A stretch of 64,000 nucleotides of DNA. It comes from Endomychus coccineus. Lineage: Eukaryota > Arthropoda > Insecta > Coleoptera > Endomychidae. Within the stretch, counting starts at the first letter, position 1. The number at the start of each line of letters is the position of its first letter. Below, in pieces: positions 54,082 through 64,000 of the stretch. The stretch spans positions 45,655,299 to 45,719,298 of the forward strand of contig OY294070.1 of the NCBI GenBank assembly GCA_958510875.1, written 5' to 3'. The position numbers and the translations under genes were made by a program. The notes beneath the pieces are model-generated. The model worked only from the letters and a program-made list of their open reading frames with translations. It did not search any database and was not told where the DNA came from.

Positions 54082-54334
54082 CTTGTCACAGAATACTCTT
54101 CATAGAGATCAAGATGATACTCTTTCGTGACGCCTTTTATGTTTCCCCTACGTGGCGTCTTTTGGTACTACACTATATGTTCCGAAGATTTGTACTTTTC
54201 TAACTCGCGAGCTACGCGTTCCTCACGTGAACGTCATTCGATTTATAGAAAATTAACCAATTTAAAACAGTTTTCGACCCCGTTTGTGGCTATTGCGACC
54301 TTGTAAAAGTTTCAAAGTTAACATTTCGTTTTAC

Positions 54335-54545
54335 ATTCCACAACCACCCTTGAGCAAGATAAATTTTAATTTGTAGTTAATTATTGTTTTACAACTGAAA
54401 TAAATAGGTATGAAATTTGTAGATTATTGATGATGTCAGTGTGACAGTGACATAATTATTTCAAACGTAAAGTAAGACATACGTTTTAGATTCCACAACC
54501 ACCCTTGACCTAGATAATTTTTGATATCCCGGTATAATACTGCTA
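54335..54545. repeat. end piece of the 40.2-kb element family
   Basis: Carries two copies of TTCCACAACCACCCTTGA, one from each end, joined through CATCAATAATCTACAAATT-like sequence, ending CCCGGTATA at 54537. It looks like a deleted element made mostly of its two termini. Confidence 0.75.
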
Positions 54546-54607
54546 TAAAAAAACAAACTAAATTTTTGATATTAAAATGAGCGATCTTAAAAATAGCCCT
54601 CTTTTAT

Positions 54608-54642
54608 ACACACAAACACACACACACACAGACACACACACA
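54608..54642. repeat. (CA)n microsatellite
   Basis: Imperfect CA repeat with one GA interruption. Confidence 0.95.
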
Positions 54643-54675
54643 TATAGTTTAAATTCTCAATATGTATGTATATAT

Positions 54676-54912
54676 ACAGGGTGTCCCAGGTTTTTTGCAA
54701 ATATCTCCGGAACTGTTTATCGTACAGAAAACATCTTTTGCGAACATTTTCTACTCATAGCAAGCTATGTTCTATGCGATCAAAAAAATTTTTTACTCTT
54801 AATTCGTGAAGATTTTGAAGGGGTAGTGGATGTTTTTCTGCCCAACTTTTTCCAGTGGCGTAGTGCTATGCAATAGCTTTACCGCGGCAGTCCCCGAGTG
54901 CCACACGTTTTT
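54676..54912. repeat. dispersed repeat with ACAGGGTGTCCC terminus, joined to the palindrome end
   Basis: Starts ACAGGGTGTCCCAGG and matches 18838-19082 inverted for its first ~120 bp. It then passes into TTTTGAAGGGGTAGTGGATG, also found inverted at 50475-50515 and in diverged form at 18460-18480. Confidence 0.7.
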
Positions 54913-55085
54913 TTTTTCTTGATTCGGTCGCCGCGCTCAAAGCCCGCGATAAAAGCTATATGCAATAGCTTAATAAATAGTATAATCACGAATAAATACT
55001 TGTGCACGTAAACATACTTAAACATAAAATAAACATAATTTAACTACAGGTATAGTTAGAATAATAAAATAGCACAAATGACTTA

Positions 55086-55464
55086 GGCCGGGTTGTACCA
55101 ACGTCGTTCAACAAAAGATCAACGTTGATCTGTAGTTTACATATAAATCACGTTGTAATATATATGAACCAATTGTAAATGGAGCTCTAAAAAATATCCC
55201 GAATAATACTTTTTCAACATATGATAATGAACATGACGAAAATCATAAATTTATTATTATTCGGGATATTTTAGAGTTTTATATAAACATGCGTCTAAAT
55301 CATTTTTCCCGAAAAGAGACAGAAAATGATATAGATAAAAAACGTATAAGAATGTTTAACAATAAAATGGTGATATTTGCAGGACAATAAACGAAAATAA
55401 ACGGGAGCCATGCTTTAGAATTCTCTGATCATCTATTCTTCATCTCTGTGGGTACAACCCGGCC
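55086..55464 (+). mobile_element. 379-bp PIF/Harbinger deletion derivative
   Basis: TIRs GGCCGGGTTGTACCAAC and GTGGGTACAACCCGGCC with TTA on both sides (55083-55085, 55465-55467), the Harbinger target duplication. Inside, a plus frame reads KFIIIRDILEFYINMRLNH and ends MVIFAGQ at a stop, probably the last part of the transposase. The next 350 bases (55468-55819) hold no gene. Confidence 0.85.
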
Positions 55465-55819
55465 TTAGCAATGGCAAATAAAACACTGACAATTAAATAT
55501 TCACTGAATATTATATTGTTGCAAATAAACGAGCGTCTCACGCCAGTAATGATCTTGGCAGCGATCATAGAATTATTAGATTTAACTTATAAACTATGGC
55601 AGCGATGCTGTCATATTTAGTATTGCTTGTTTGCATGGCGCTAAAAATGAAAACCCATCTCAGCTAGATGTACGGCCTACCGTGATGGATTATTGAAACA
55701 TAAATGAGGACAAAAGAAAAGTACACATAATTAAGTATCGATAGTTATATTTATTGACAACAGATAAATACATATAATAACAATATAGTCTAGGAAATAA
55801 CGCATTCCACATTCCAAAC

Positions 55820-56892
55820 CCGGCGCAGTTGGATGGATTGAGATGTGGTTTTTTGCATTCGATTCAGAAAGTGATTTTAGAACATTTGTCCGGTATTTTT
55901 TTTGCGGAAAAAATATATTGCATTTCTACAGCCAAAAAATGCATTTTTTTGTTCGAAAGGTGATATAAAGGTTGCTAGTGATGATTACGACGTGAAAACA
56001 CTCTTCTGCAATACCTGCTGGTACCCTGAGACCGGGTAACCACGTCATCTTCTAGGAATTTGTTAATTTTTCTTCATAAAATGTAACAAATTCTGGCTCC
56101 TGAAGTTTTCAAAGTCGCCGATCACGACTATGACACTCACAATGTTCTGCAAATTACCTGGAGGTATTTCCAGGTCTCTGGAGCCCTGTGTATCTACGTC
56201 ATTTTCTAGGAAATTGTTAATTTTTCTTCATAAAAGGTAACGAATTCTGGCTCTCGATGTTTTTCGAAGTCGCCGATCATGATTATGATAATCAGAAAGT
56301 TCATGCCTAGAAGATGACTTAGATACACAGGGCTCCAGAGAACCCGAAACACCTTCAGATAATTCGCAGATCATTGTGAGTGTCATAGTCGTAATCGGCG
56401 ACTTTGAAAACCCCCGAGAACCAAAATTTGTTACATTTTATGAAGAAAACAACAAATTCCTAGAATATGACGTAGATACACAGGGCTCCAGAGACCCGGA
56501 AACACCACCCGGTAATTTGTAGAACATTGTGAGAGGACATAGTCGTGATCGGCGACTTTGAAAACTCCGAGAGCTAGAATTTGTTACATTTTATGAAGAA
56601 AAATTAACAAATTCCTAGAAGATGACGTGGTTACCCGGTCTCAGGGTACCAGCAGGTATTGCAGAAGAGTGTTTTCACGTCGCAATCATCACTAGCAACC
56701 TTCATATCACCCCTCGAACAGAAAAATGCATTTTTTGGGTGTAGAAATGCAATACATTTTTTCCGCAAAAAAAAATACCGGACAAATTTTCTAAAATCAC
56801 TTTCTGAATCGAATGCAAAAAACCGCATCTCAAGTCATCCAACTGCGCCAAGTTTGGAAGGATTGGCCTATTTTAGTGCTTTATTTTCTCGA
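55820..56892. repeat. foldback satellite element
   Basis: Left arm about 55820-56260 and right arm about 56390-56892 are inverted. Each arm has the outer GGCGCAGTTGGATGGATTGAG type end, the GATATAAAGGTTGCTAGTGATG segment, then 155-bp-type units with GTCGCCGATCACGA and AATTCCTAGAAGATGACG. The same family forms 35993-37740. Short frames are incidental. Confidence 0.88.
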
Positions 56893-56906
56893 CTAATACC
56901 CCTATA

Positions 56907-57125
56907 TTAATACTCCCATGCCGATTTTTTACAATGCCGATTCAAATTCGATTTATTTATAAACAATTTGCCACAGGTATTACACGATATTCCGGATTCG
57001 AATTTTTTCAATTTTTTTGAAGATATTGGATCCCTTTCATTCTCATGACCGTGAATTTTTTTCAAGTGAACATACAGGCTTTTTCTCTAGGTAAATTGCA
57101 TCCCACATTCTCTGCAAATACACAT
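56907..57125 (-). pseudogene. C2H2 zinc-finger remnant
   Basis: The minus frame reads MCICRECGMQFT, a TAG, RKSLYVHLKKIHGHE (Cys2, twelve positions, His-x4-His: one finger), then SCNTCGKLFINKSNLNRHCKK (a second finger that loses its last His) and stops at 56907-56909. It abuts the end of the foldback element. It could be a piece of a host zinc-finger gene or of a transposon protein. The in-frame stop argues against function. Confidence 0.6.
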
Positions 57126-57311
57126 TTTTTCAGAATTTTACAATTCTGATGGATGAAGTAAACCGATGTTAATCAAAATAAACAAACGACAAGCATATAA
57201 CCTCTACTATTTACGTTAAACGTTACTAATCAAACAAAATGTCAAAAGCACATCTATCCCTTATCTCTGTTTATAACATCTGTAAGCTATGCTTGAGTCA
57301 CCGCTTCCATA

Positions 57312-57347
57312 GATAACTCTGCTCCAGTAGTAGAGTTATCTATGACA
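57312..57347. repeat. diverged copy of the 38-bp palindrome
   Basis: CATAGATAACTCTGCTCC then AGTAGTAGAGTTATCTATG. No flanking duplication found. The next segment GCGTGAGACGCTCGTGCAA is inverted relative to 55525-55545, so a wider inverted pair encloses the foldback at 55.8-56.9 kb. Confidence 0.75.
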
Positions 57348-57486
57348 GGTGCCAAGATCATTACAAGCGTGAGACGCTCGTGCAAACAATACTATTTTCA
57401 GTGGATATTCCGGACCGAAAGCCATATTGGCAAGGCGTTATCATATTGTATTTATACAAAAAATTGTTTATATGATTAGAAATTGC

Positions 57487-57618
57487 TTACTCAAATATTT
57501 GTGAAAAGATGCTTATTAAATAAATATGACGATGATTTTCTATTCCGAGTTGATCACCTTTTTTAAATACCGGAATAGCTGTGGCACTTTGAGCGTGTTG
57601 GGCTGGGTTGGCGTTTAA
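57487..57618 (-). pseudogene. LINE reverse transcriptase fragment
   Basis: The minus frame reads HAQSATAIPVFKKGDQLG, then ENHRHIYLISIFSQIFE and a stop. V-PIFKKGD---ENYRPIsLls--sK-fE is RT block 1 of Jockey/CR1-type elements. Only about 44 codons remain, and the BEL element lies 30 bp away. Confidence 0.7.
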
Positions 57619-57651
57619 TAAAAAAAATATTCACCGCTGCTCCTTAGGGTC

Positions 57652-57835
57652 TGTAAAATCATAAATGATACGGCACTGTATTGCGTCTTCGAATGTTTTA
57701 TTGTTATTGTAATTGATTTGACTTTTAGAGAGACGAATTGTCAATTAGAATTAATTCACACGATTTAGTATACAATTATAAAATAAGATAATAAATATAT
57801 TAATTTCATACAGTCCACTTAATTACAACAAAACA
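57652..57835 (+). repeat. 5' LTR
   Basis: 184 bp, TGT...ACA. Differs from the 3' LTR at about five positions (roughly 2.7 percent), all in the last 60 bases. Confidence 0.96.
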
Positions 57836-57853
57836 TTGGTCCTTCGAGCCGGA
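57836..57853 (+). promoter_or_regulatory. primer-binding site
   Basis: TTGGTCCTTCGAGCCGG follows the LTR immediately, the position and type of BEL/Pao primer-binding sites. The matching tRNA was not determined. Confidence 0.7.
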
Positions 57854-58170
57854 TGAATGGTGAATACAAGTAATCAAGTGAAGTAAGACTTAGCAAGAAG
57901 CCGGCCAGTCGTGCAGAGCAGCAGTGGTTCAGTGCAGCTGAAATAAACAAATTACTAGTATCGTCCTGAGTACCTATTCCCTATAATATTGTGAGTTTTA
58001 TCCTAATTAATCCTAATCATTCCTCATAACTTTATCCATTCCTAATTGATTTAGAAAATACTGAGCCAGTTTCGTTGAATATTTGTATCAGTGTTTGTGG
58101 TATTGTAGAATTCAATATTCAATGTGACATATCATATTGATTGATACGCGTGATTGATATTGATTTCATA

Positions 58171-61100
58171 ATGGCGGATGCATTAAAGGTAAAACGGGGT
58201 ATTATCAAGGGTAAAACAACTCGATTACAAACATACGTTAATTCTTTAGACATTTCTAATTTAAAAGATCAAATGGTAATCGAATTGAATGCTCGTATGG
58301 ATAAATTTGAATCATCTTTTGACGAATTTAATGACATTCAGTTGGAAATTGAAGTGCTCATGCCATCAGACAATGATTCGACATAACGAGAAGAATTCGA
58401 GAACAATTATTTTTCGCTAATATCACAAATCAAAACTATTTCTAATGAATATTATAAGGCAATGGCTAATGAAAATGTTTCATGCTCCAATTCAGTTCAT
58501 ACAATGTATCAGAATATAGTCAACAGTAATGGGAATCAAAATAGTATCAAATTGCCTACTATGAAATTGCCGACTTTCGATGGTCAATACGCGAGTTGGT
58601 TGGAATTCCGTGATTCATTCAAAGCGTTGGTAGAAAATAACTCGACTTTGTCAAATGTACAAAAGTTCTATTACTTAAGATCTTCTTTGGAGAAGGAGGC
58701 AGCTCAGATAATAGAATCAGAGGTTTCGGCTGAAAATTATACAATAGCATGGCAATTATTAATTGATCGATTCGAAAATAAAAAATTGATAATTCATAAT
58801 CATATTCGCGCTATTTTTGAGCTTCAACAATTAACTAGGGAGTCACACGTAGAATTGAGGAATGTATATCATAGTGCTATCAAACATTTAAGAGCGCTAA
58901 AGACCCTTGGTCAGAAAACTGATTCTTGGGATGCTCTGATTATATACATAATTACAACCAAATTCGACGGAATCACACGCCGTGATTGGGAATCGCACAA
59001 ACACAATGATGAGTTGCCAAATATGAATGATATGAATGAGTTAAAAAAAAATAAATGTGACATTCTAGAAAAGCTTGAAATGAATAAATCAGAAAAAAAT
59101 AAAGATTTCATTACGATCCGAAAACATTCAAAAAGTTTTTATACTTCTAATAATAGTCAGAATAATAAATTTGAATGTTATTATTGTAAACAATCTCACA
59201 TGATATATGCATGTGAAGCATTTTTGAAATTGAATATTGATAACAGAATTGCAGAAGTGAAAGAATTGAAATTGTGTTTGAATTTCTTACATTTGTCGTG
59301 GGAATGTAAATCGCAAAAATGGAAAAAATGTGGCAAACCACACAATACGCTTTTGCATTTAGAGAAAGATTATTTCAATAAATCTAACACTGACAACGTT
59401 GAACAGAATATGCACAGAACAACGAATACGACTAATAGTGTGAAAACGATTTCGGCTAACAACAGCAATACTCGAGCAATAGTTTCGCCGTTTTCGACTG
59501 ATACATCACAATCAACACAGATGTCAGTTGTTCGACATTCTATAGAGCAATCAGAAATGCACAAAATTGCAAGACAAGTTTTGTTATCAACTGCGATAAT
59601 TTTAGTAGAAGACAAAAATAATATGAAGCAAAAATGTCGTGTACTGCTTGACAGTGGCTCGCAGAGTCATTTCATAACGGAAAAAATGAGCAATATTTTA
59701 GGAATTCAGGTTAATTATGTAATAAAGGGAGTAAGTCAATCTTTGCAATATATAAAATCTCAAATCAAGGTGAACATTTCGTCTTGTAATTCTCAATTTA
59801 ACACAAATATAAATTGTTTGGTTATTCCGGTAATAACAGATAAATTACCTCTAGTTTCGTTTGGTAAAGAACATTTGGGAATACCAGATAATATACAATT
59901 AGCCGATCCTCATTTTAATGAATCAAGAGAGATTGATATGTTGCTTGGTTCAAATATTTTTTGGTCTCTATTGGGCAAAAGACAAATAATTAGAAACAAT
60001 AATTTACCGTTAATACAAGAGACTAAATTAGGATGGGTTATTGTTGGAAATTTGAATTTACCAACAAGGACAACTGAATTATCAAGCTATTTTAATATTG
60101 ATATGGAAAATTTTATTGATGAAAAAATTACTAAATTCTGGAATACAGAAGAGATCAATATCAATAAATCACGATTATTGTCAAATACGGAAAAATTTTG
60201 TGAAAATTAGTTTTCTTTAACAAGAAGAGCAAAAGATGGACGCTTCATTGTACGCATGCCAATGAACCAAGACTTACTTAGTAAGCTGGGTGATTCTAAA
60301 CAAATTGCAATAAATCGGTTTCATGCTCTTGAAAGGAAATTGAAAAAATCTAAAGAATTGAAACAACAATATAATGAATTTATTGAAGAATATAAAAATT
60401 TGGGTCATATGACAAAAATTATGAAAGATAATGAAAATAATAAGACAATAGAGAATTATTTTCCACATCATGCGGTGTTAAAGGATTCTAGTATTACTAC
60501 TAAATTACGCGTGGTGTTTGATGGCAGTGCGAAATCCGATAGTGGAGTATCATTGAATGATGCACAATTTGTTGGTCCAACTCTTCAAAGAGATTTATTT
60601 CCAATAATATTAACTTTTCGCAAACATAAATATGTAATAACAGCTGACGTGTCTAAAATGTACAGACAAATTCTTATTGATAAAGATCAGCGTAGTCTAC
60701 AAAGGATATTTTGGAGATCTGATTCTGAGGGTGAATTAGAATGCTATGAATTGAACACGGTGACTTACGGTACTGCTTCTGCACCGTACTTAGCAGTCAG
60801 ATGTTTGTTCCAATTGGCATATGAAAATGAAGATTCATTCCCTAATGAATGTGAAATTATAAAAAATTGTTTTTATATGGACGACCTTCTGGCAGGTGCA
60901 AATTCAATGTCAGAAATCATAGAAATTCAAAGAAATATTTCAGATATACTTAGTCAGGGCAAATTTGATTTAAGAAAATGGTTAAGTAATGACCAAGATA
61001 TAATGAAAAATCTTAAAATAAATTCAGATTTAGAATGTAGTATTTTACAGCTTGGCTAAAATCAAAATAATAAAACACTTGGTATATATTGGAATGCTCA

Positions 61101-63352
61101 TTTAGATATCATACAATATTCAATTAAGCAAATTAATGTCTCAAAAAATATAACAAAACTAATTATTTTGTCTTGTATTTGTCAAATATTTGATCCGTTA
61201 AGATTATTGGGTCCCATAATAATTGTAGCAAAAATGATAATACAAGAATTATGGAAATCTAATCCATCATGGGACGAACCGATTGATCAAAACTTAAATA
61301 TTAAATGGAAAGTATTTCAGAGAGAAATTTTAAATAAGACGCAAATACCTCGTCACATTTTAATTAGCGAACAAAATATAAGAATAGAGTTGCACGGTTT
61401 TGCCGATGCATCGGAACGTGCATTTGGATCCTGTGTTCATATACGTTGCATAAGTTCATCAGAGCAAATTATGTCGCATTTACTTTGCGCAAAATCACGT
61501 GTTGCGCCCTTAAAAAGGTTGACACTTCCGCATTTGGAATTGAATGCAGCGGTATTACTTGCACATTTAGTAAAAAAAATCATTGATGTGATGGGAATTC
61601 ATTTTCATCAAAAATATTATTGGTCGGATTCGACAATAGTATTGAACTGGCTATAGAAAGCTCCAAATAGTTGGAAAACTTTTGTACCCAACAGAGTTGC
61701 TGAAATTCAATCTATAACACAAATTGAAGATTGGTATCATGTGAAATCAGTAGACAACCCTGCGGATTTGATATCTAGAGGATGCAGTCCTACTATGTTA
61801 ATAGACTCAAAGTTATGGTGGTATGGACCAACCTGGCTTCAAAAAGATAAGAATATATGTTTTAAACAAGTTGAAATTCTCGACAAGCGATCAAGTTGCA
61901 ATATTGTTATGGTCACACAATCTCTAAATATTCTTCTCTGAAGAAATTACAGAGAATAGTGGCGTACATATTAAGATTTAGAAATAATACAAGATTATGT
62001 CGAGACAATAGAATTATTGGACCATTGACACAATCAGAATTGAAATGTGCATTGGATACATTATTAAAAATTTGTCAACAAGAATGTTTTTATTTTGATT
62101 ACAATAATTTAATTATAGGCAAGCCTTTAAACAAAAGAAGTAAGATATTATCTTTAAATCCATTCATTGATAATAACAAGTTAATAAGAGTTGGCGGCAG
62201 AATTACAAATTCTCTCATAAACATAAATTTACTGAACTAATATTGAAAGAGAGACATACAAATTTATTGCATTGTGGCGCTCAAGCACTATTATATAATA
62301 TTAGAGAAAATTATTGGCCTATTTCAGGACGCAAATTAACCAAAGACATTGTGAAAAAATGTATCACTTGTTTCAAAAGTAATCCTAGAGGAATAGATTA
62401 CCTCATGGGAAATTTACCTGAATTTAGAGTCAATCCGTCATTACCATTTTTAAACGTTGGAATAGATTATGTAGGTCCATTTTCACTGAAAGAACGTCAA
62501 GGTCGTGGAGCGAAATTCATAAAGGGATATTTGTGTTTATTCATTTGTCCACTAAGGTAGTGCACTTAGAGGCTGTTTCAAATTTAACCACTGAATCATT
62601 TATTGCAACATTAAAACGTTTTATCGCCCGACGCGGTAAACCAAACAATATATTTTCTGATAATGGTTCAAATTTTGTTGGAGCCAATAATGAAATTAAA
62701 CAACTTCATAAGTTTCTCGAATCAATGTCTGAGGTAATAGGTAATTTTTTAATCAACGATAATATTAAATGGCATTTTATTCCCGCGAGATCTGCCACGT
62801 TTGGAGGTCTATGGGAGGCAGGCATAAAAAGTAGTAAATATCATTTGAAAAGAATTATGGGTAATGCATCATTAACATTTGAGGAATTTTCGACGGCACT
62901 AGCTCAGATTGAGGCCGTTCTAAATTCAAGATCCCTATCCCCCCTATCCTCTGATCCTGAAGACGTCACAGCTTTGACACCTGCACATTTTTTAATTAGA
63001 AGATCGTTGGTTGCTATCCCAGAACATGATTCAAGCGGAATACAGAAAATCGACTCAACCGTTATCAGAAATTGCAAAGAATGTATCAACATTTTTGGGC
63101 CCGTTGGCAAAAAGAATACATTTCTGAATTACAGTCCAGGACCAAGTGCAGCATTTTTCACAATTTCTCAAAGTGGGAACCTTAGTATTATTGAAGGAAG
63201 ACAACATTCCGGTGCTGAATTGGCAGCTAGGCAGAATAATAGAGCTGCATCCAGGTGCTGACGACATTACAAGAGTTATAAGTGTCAAAGTGAAAGATCG
63301 TGTAGTGAAAAGAGCAGTGTCGCGAGTCTGTGCACTACCGATTGATGATTGA
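58171..63352 (+). pseudogene. BEL/Pao gag-pol polyprotein, broken
   Basis: Gag starts MADALKVKRGIIKG at 58171 and contains a DUF1759-like region (KLPTFDGQYASWLEFRDSF) and zinc-knuckle remnants (CYYCKQSHMIYAC, KKCGKPHNTLLH). The protease has LLDSGSQSHFI near 59650. The RT has VVFDGSAKSDSGVSLND, TADVSKMYRQI and the active site NCFYMDDLLAG near 60871. RNase H shows HGFADASERAFG, LPHLELNAA and YWSDSTIVLNW. The integrase has the HHCC finger (RHTNLLHCGAQ...KKCITCF), VGIDYVGPF, SDNGSNFVGAN and GGLWEAGIKS, and a DUF5641-type end. In-frame stops are at 58384, 60208, 61057 and 61654; frameshifts near 61920, 62215, 62535 and 63100. It cannot make a full polyprotein. Confidence 0.95.
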
Positions 63353-63439
63353 CGATTGTTAAACTATCATCAAATTCAACGTTTGAGCAATTCTCAATGT
63401 TACCATATTGTGTTCTATATTGTATTTACTTTTTTTGAA

Positions 63440-63465
63440 AGGCAATACTTTCAAGGCGACCGGTA
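63440..63465 (+). promoter_or_regulatory. polypurine-type tract before the 3' LTR
   Basis: GAAAGGC and TCAAGGCGACCGGTA end exactly at the LTR start. GGCG-CCGGTATGT at this junction is usual for BEL/Pao elements. Confidence 0.65.
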
Positions 63466-63649
63466 TGTAAAATCATAAATGATACGGCACTGTATTGCGT
63501 CTTCGAATGTTTTATTGTTATTGTAATTGATTTGACTTTTAGAGAGACGAATTGTCAATTAGAATTAATTCACACGATTTTGTATACAATTATAAAATCA
63601 GATAATAAATATATTAATTTGATACAGTCCACTTAATTATATCAAAACA
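63466..63649 (+). repeat. 3' LTR
   Basis: 184 bp, matches the 5' LTR, followed directly by the target duplication GGGTC. Confidence 0.96.
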
Positions 63650-63686
63650 GGGTCAGATACAAGGATTGATTACTACTTCTAGAAAA

Positions 63687-63880
63687 TCACTCGCGAATGA
63701 CAATTTGAAGGAAGAGTAGTAGGTTGTTTTGAATTCTGAACTTCGCTTGCAATTTGAGGAACTGTTGACTTCATGTAATTAACTATTTCTTCAGTCGTAG
63801 TCGATAGATCTAGTCTAATTAGATGTAAATGCGACAATATACTTTCGGTGCTACTTGTAGAGTTGTTTTTTACTTTTTAC
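63687..63880 (-). pseudogene. possible non-LTR ORF1-type fragment
   Basis: The minus frame reads LIRLDLSTTTEEIVNYM, then LPSNCHSRVIF and a stop. The pattern resembles the RRM-like segment (--rLs--tt-edi-nyi) of insect retrotransposon nucleic-acid-binding proteins. Short and unsupported by neighbours. The remainder of 63655-64000 shows no gene. Confidence 0.25.
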
Positions 63881-64000
63881 AATGAGTGGTTTTAACTTTG
63901 TTTTGATTATAGTGGAGTCAATCTACAGAAAAATATGAAAAGGTTCGTAAAAATTGGATAGAGGTTAGCGACCTGGAAAAGATGGTGTCTCATGATAAAA

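Larger units (their letters stand above)
50405..54912. repeat. large palindrome, ~1-kb left arm, right arm split by insertions
   Basis: Left arm 50405-51411; right arm from 51487 through 52099, then 53856 to about 54175, then 54795-54912. Outer ends match: GTGGCACTCGGGGACTGCCG near 50411 and its complement near 54890. Inner ends match: TACCGTAACGAAAATCTAAA at 51489 and its complement at 51391. The 75-bp spacer carries GCGGGCTTTGAGCGCGGCG, a piece of which recurs at 54925-54960. Non-coding, relatively GC-rich. It is two head-to-head copies of the family at 40247-41205. Confidence 0.88.
57652..63649 (+). mobile_element. complete BEL/Pao LTR retrotransposon, inactive
   Basis: Two 184-bp LTRs start TGTAAAATC and end AAAACA. 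The 5-bp duplication GGGTC lies at 57647-57651 and 63650-63654. A primer-binding site follows the 5' LTR, a purine-type tract precedes the 3' LTR, and gag-protease-RT-RNaseH-integrase lie between in BEL order. Total 5998 bp. Disabling stops and frameshifts are spread through the coding region. Confidence 0.96.

Noticed and set aside
1..64000. Transfer RNA, ribosomal RNA, bacterial operons or phage genes
   Set aside because: No cloverleaf, rRNA segment, Shine-Dalgarno-led gene cluster or phage structural gene was recognised anywhere on either strand.

Overview
This is eukaryotic, AT-rich DNA made almost entirely of transposable elements and their debris. The mix of families points to an insect: Tc1, mariner, pogo/Tigger, piggyBac, PIF/Harbinger, several hAT lineages, a CACTA-like element with a DUF4806-like tail, DUF4817 helix-turn-helix transposons, Penelope-like elements, BEL/Pao, a Gypsy fragment, non-LTR elements, a tyrosine-recombinase (Crypton-like) gene and many foldback MITEs. 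A large, TE-rich beetle-type genome is my best guess, but the order is inference. No clear single-copy host gene was found. The weak host-exon candidates are at 20.4 kb (unrecognised exon), 35.8 kb (acidic tail) and 56.9 kb (two C2H2 fingers).

Layout. 0-10.2 kb: a pogo/Tigger C-terminal remnant, then three same-direction copies (A, B, C) of a composite repeat. Copies A and B hold a pogo fragment and a Tc1 element. Between A and B lie a piggyBac tail and a rearranged Harbinger element with an inserted DUF4817 transposon. Copy C carries a 285-bp MITE with an 8-bp target duplication, and copies A and B supply the empty site. 10.2-16.4 kb: a dead mariner, a Penelope element with RT and GIY-YIG remnants, BEL and DUF4817 fragments, and a second, inverted Penelope copy that keeps a plausible hammerhead ribozyme. 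16.4-22.3 kb: non-coding repeats, palindromes and a foldback satellite. 22.4-24 kb: a broken hAT. 24-26 kb and 31.8-33.7 kb: two copies of one long-TIR element. 27-30.9 kb: the best preserved transposon here, 3.9 kb with ~320-bp TIRs and an uninterrupted DDE_Tnp_4-like transposase with a C-terminal SWIM-like motif.

33.7-39.9 kb: satellite and foldback arrays, a small Penelope-type insertion and a candidate TATA/initiator promoter. 40.2-43.3 kb: a ~960-bp TIR element, then a two-exon tyrosine-recombinase gene with one apparent 1-bp frameshift, followed by a strong ~125-bp hairpin. 43.6-50.1 kb: Myb/SANT, CACTA-like and hAT remnants, microsatellites and a 235-bp hAT-like MITE. 50.4-54.9 kb: a palindrome with ~1-kb arms, its right arm split by a 5'-truncated LINE, with a 35-38-bp TIR-only insertion mirrored in both arms. 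55-57.6 kb: a Harbinger MITE, another foldback satellite, a zinc-finger remnant and a LINE RT fragment. 57.65-63.65 kb: a complete but inactive BEL/Pao element with 184-bp LTRs and a 5-bp target duplication.

The genes do not form a shared pathway. The window is a nest of successive insertions, deletions and inverted duplications whose order can partly be read from the sequence.
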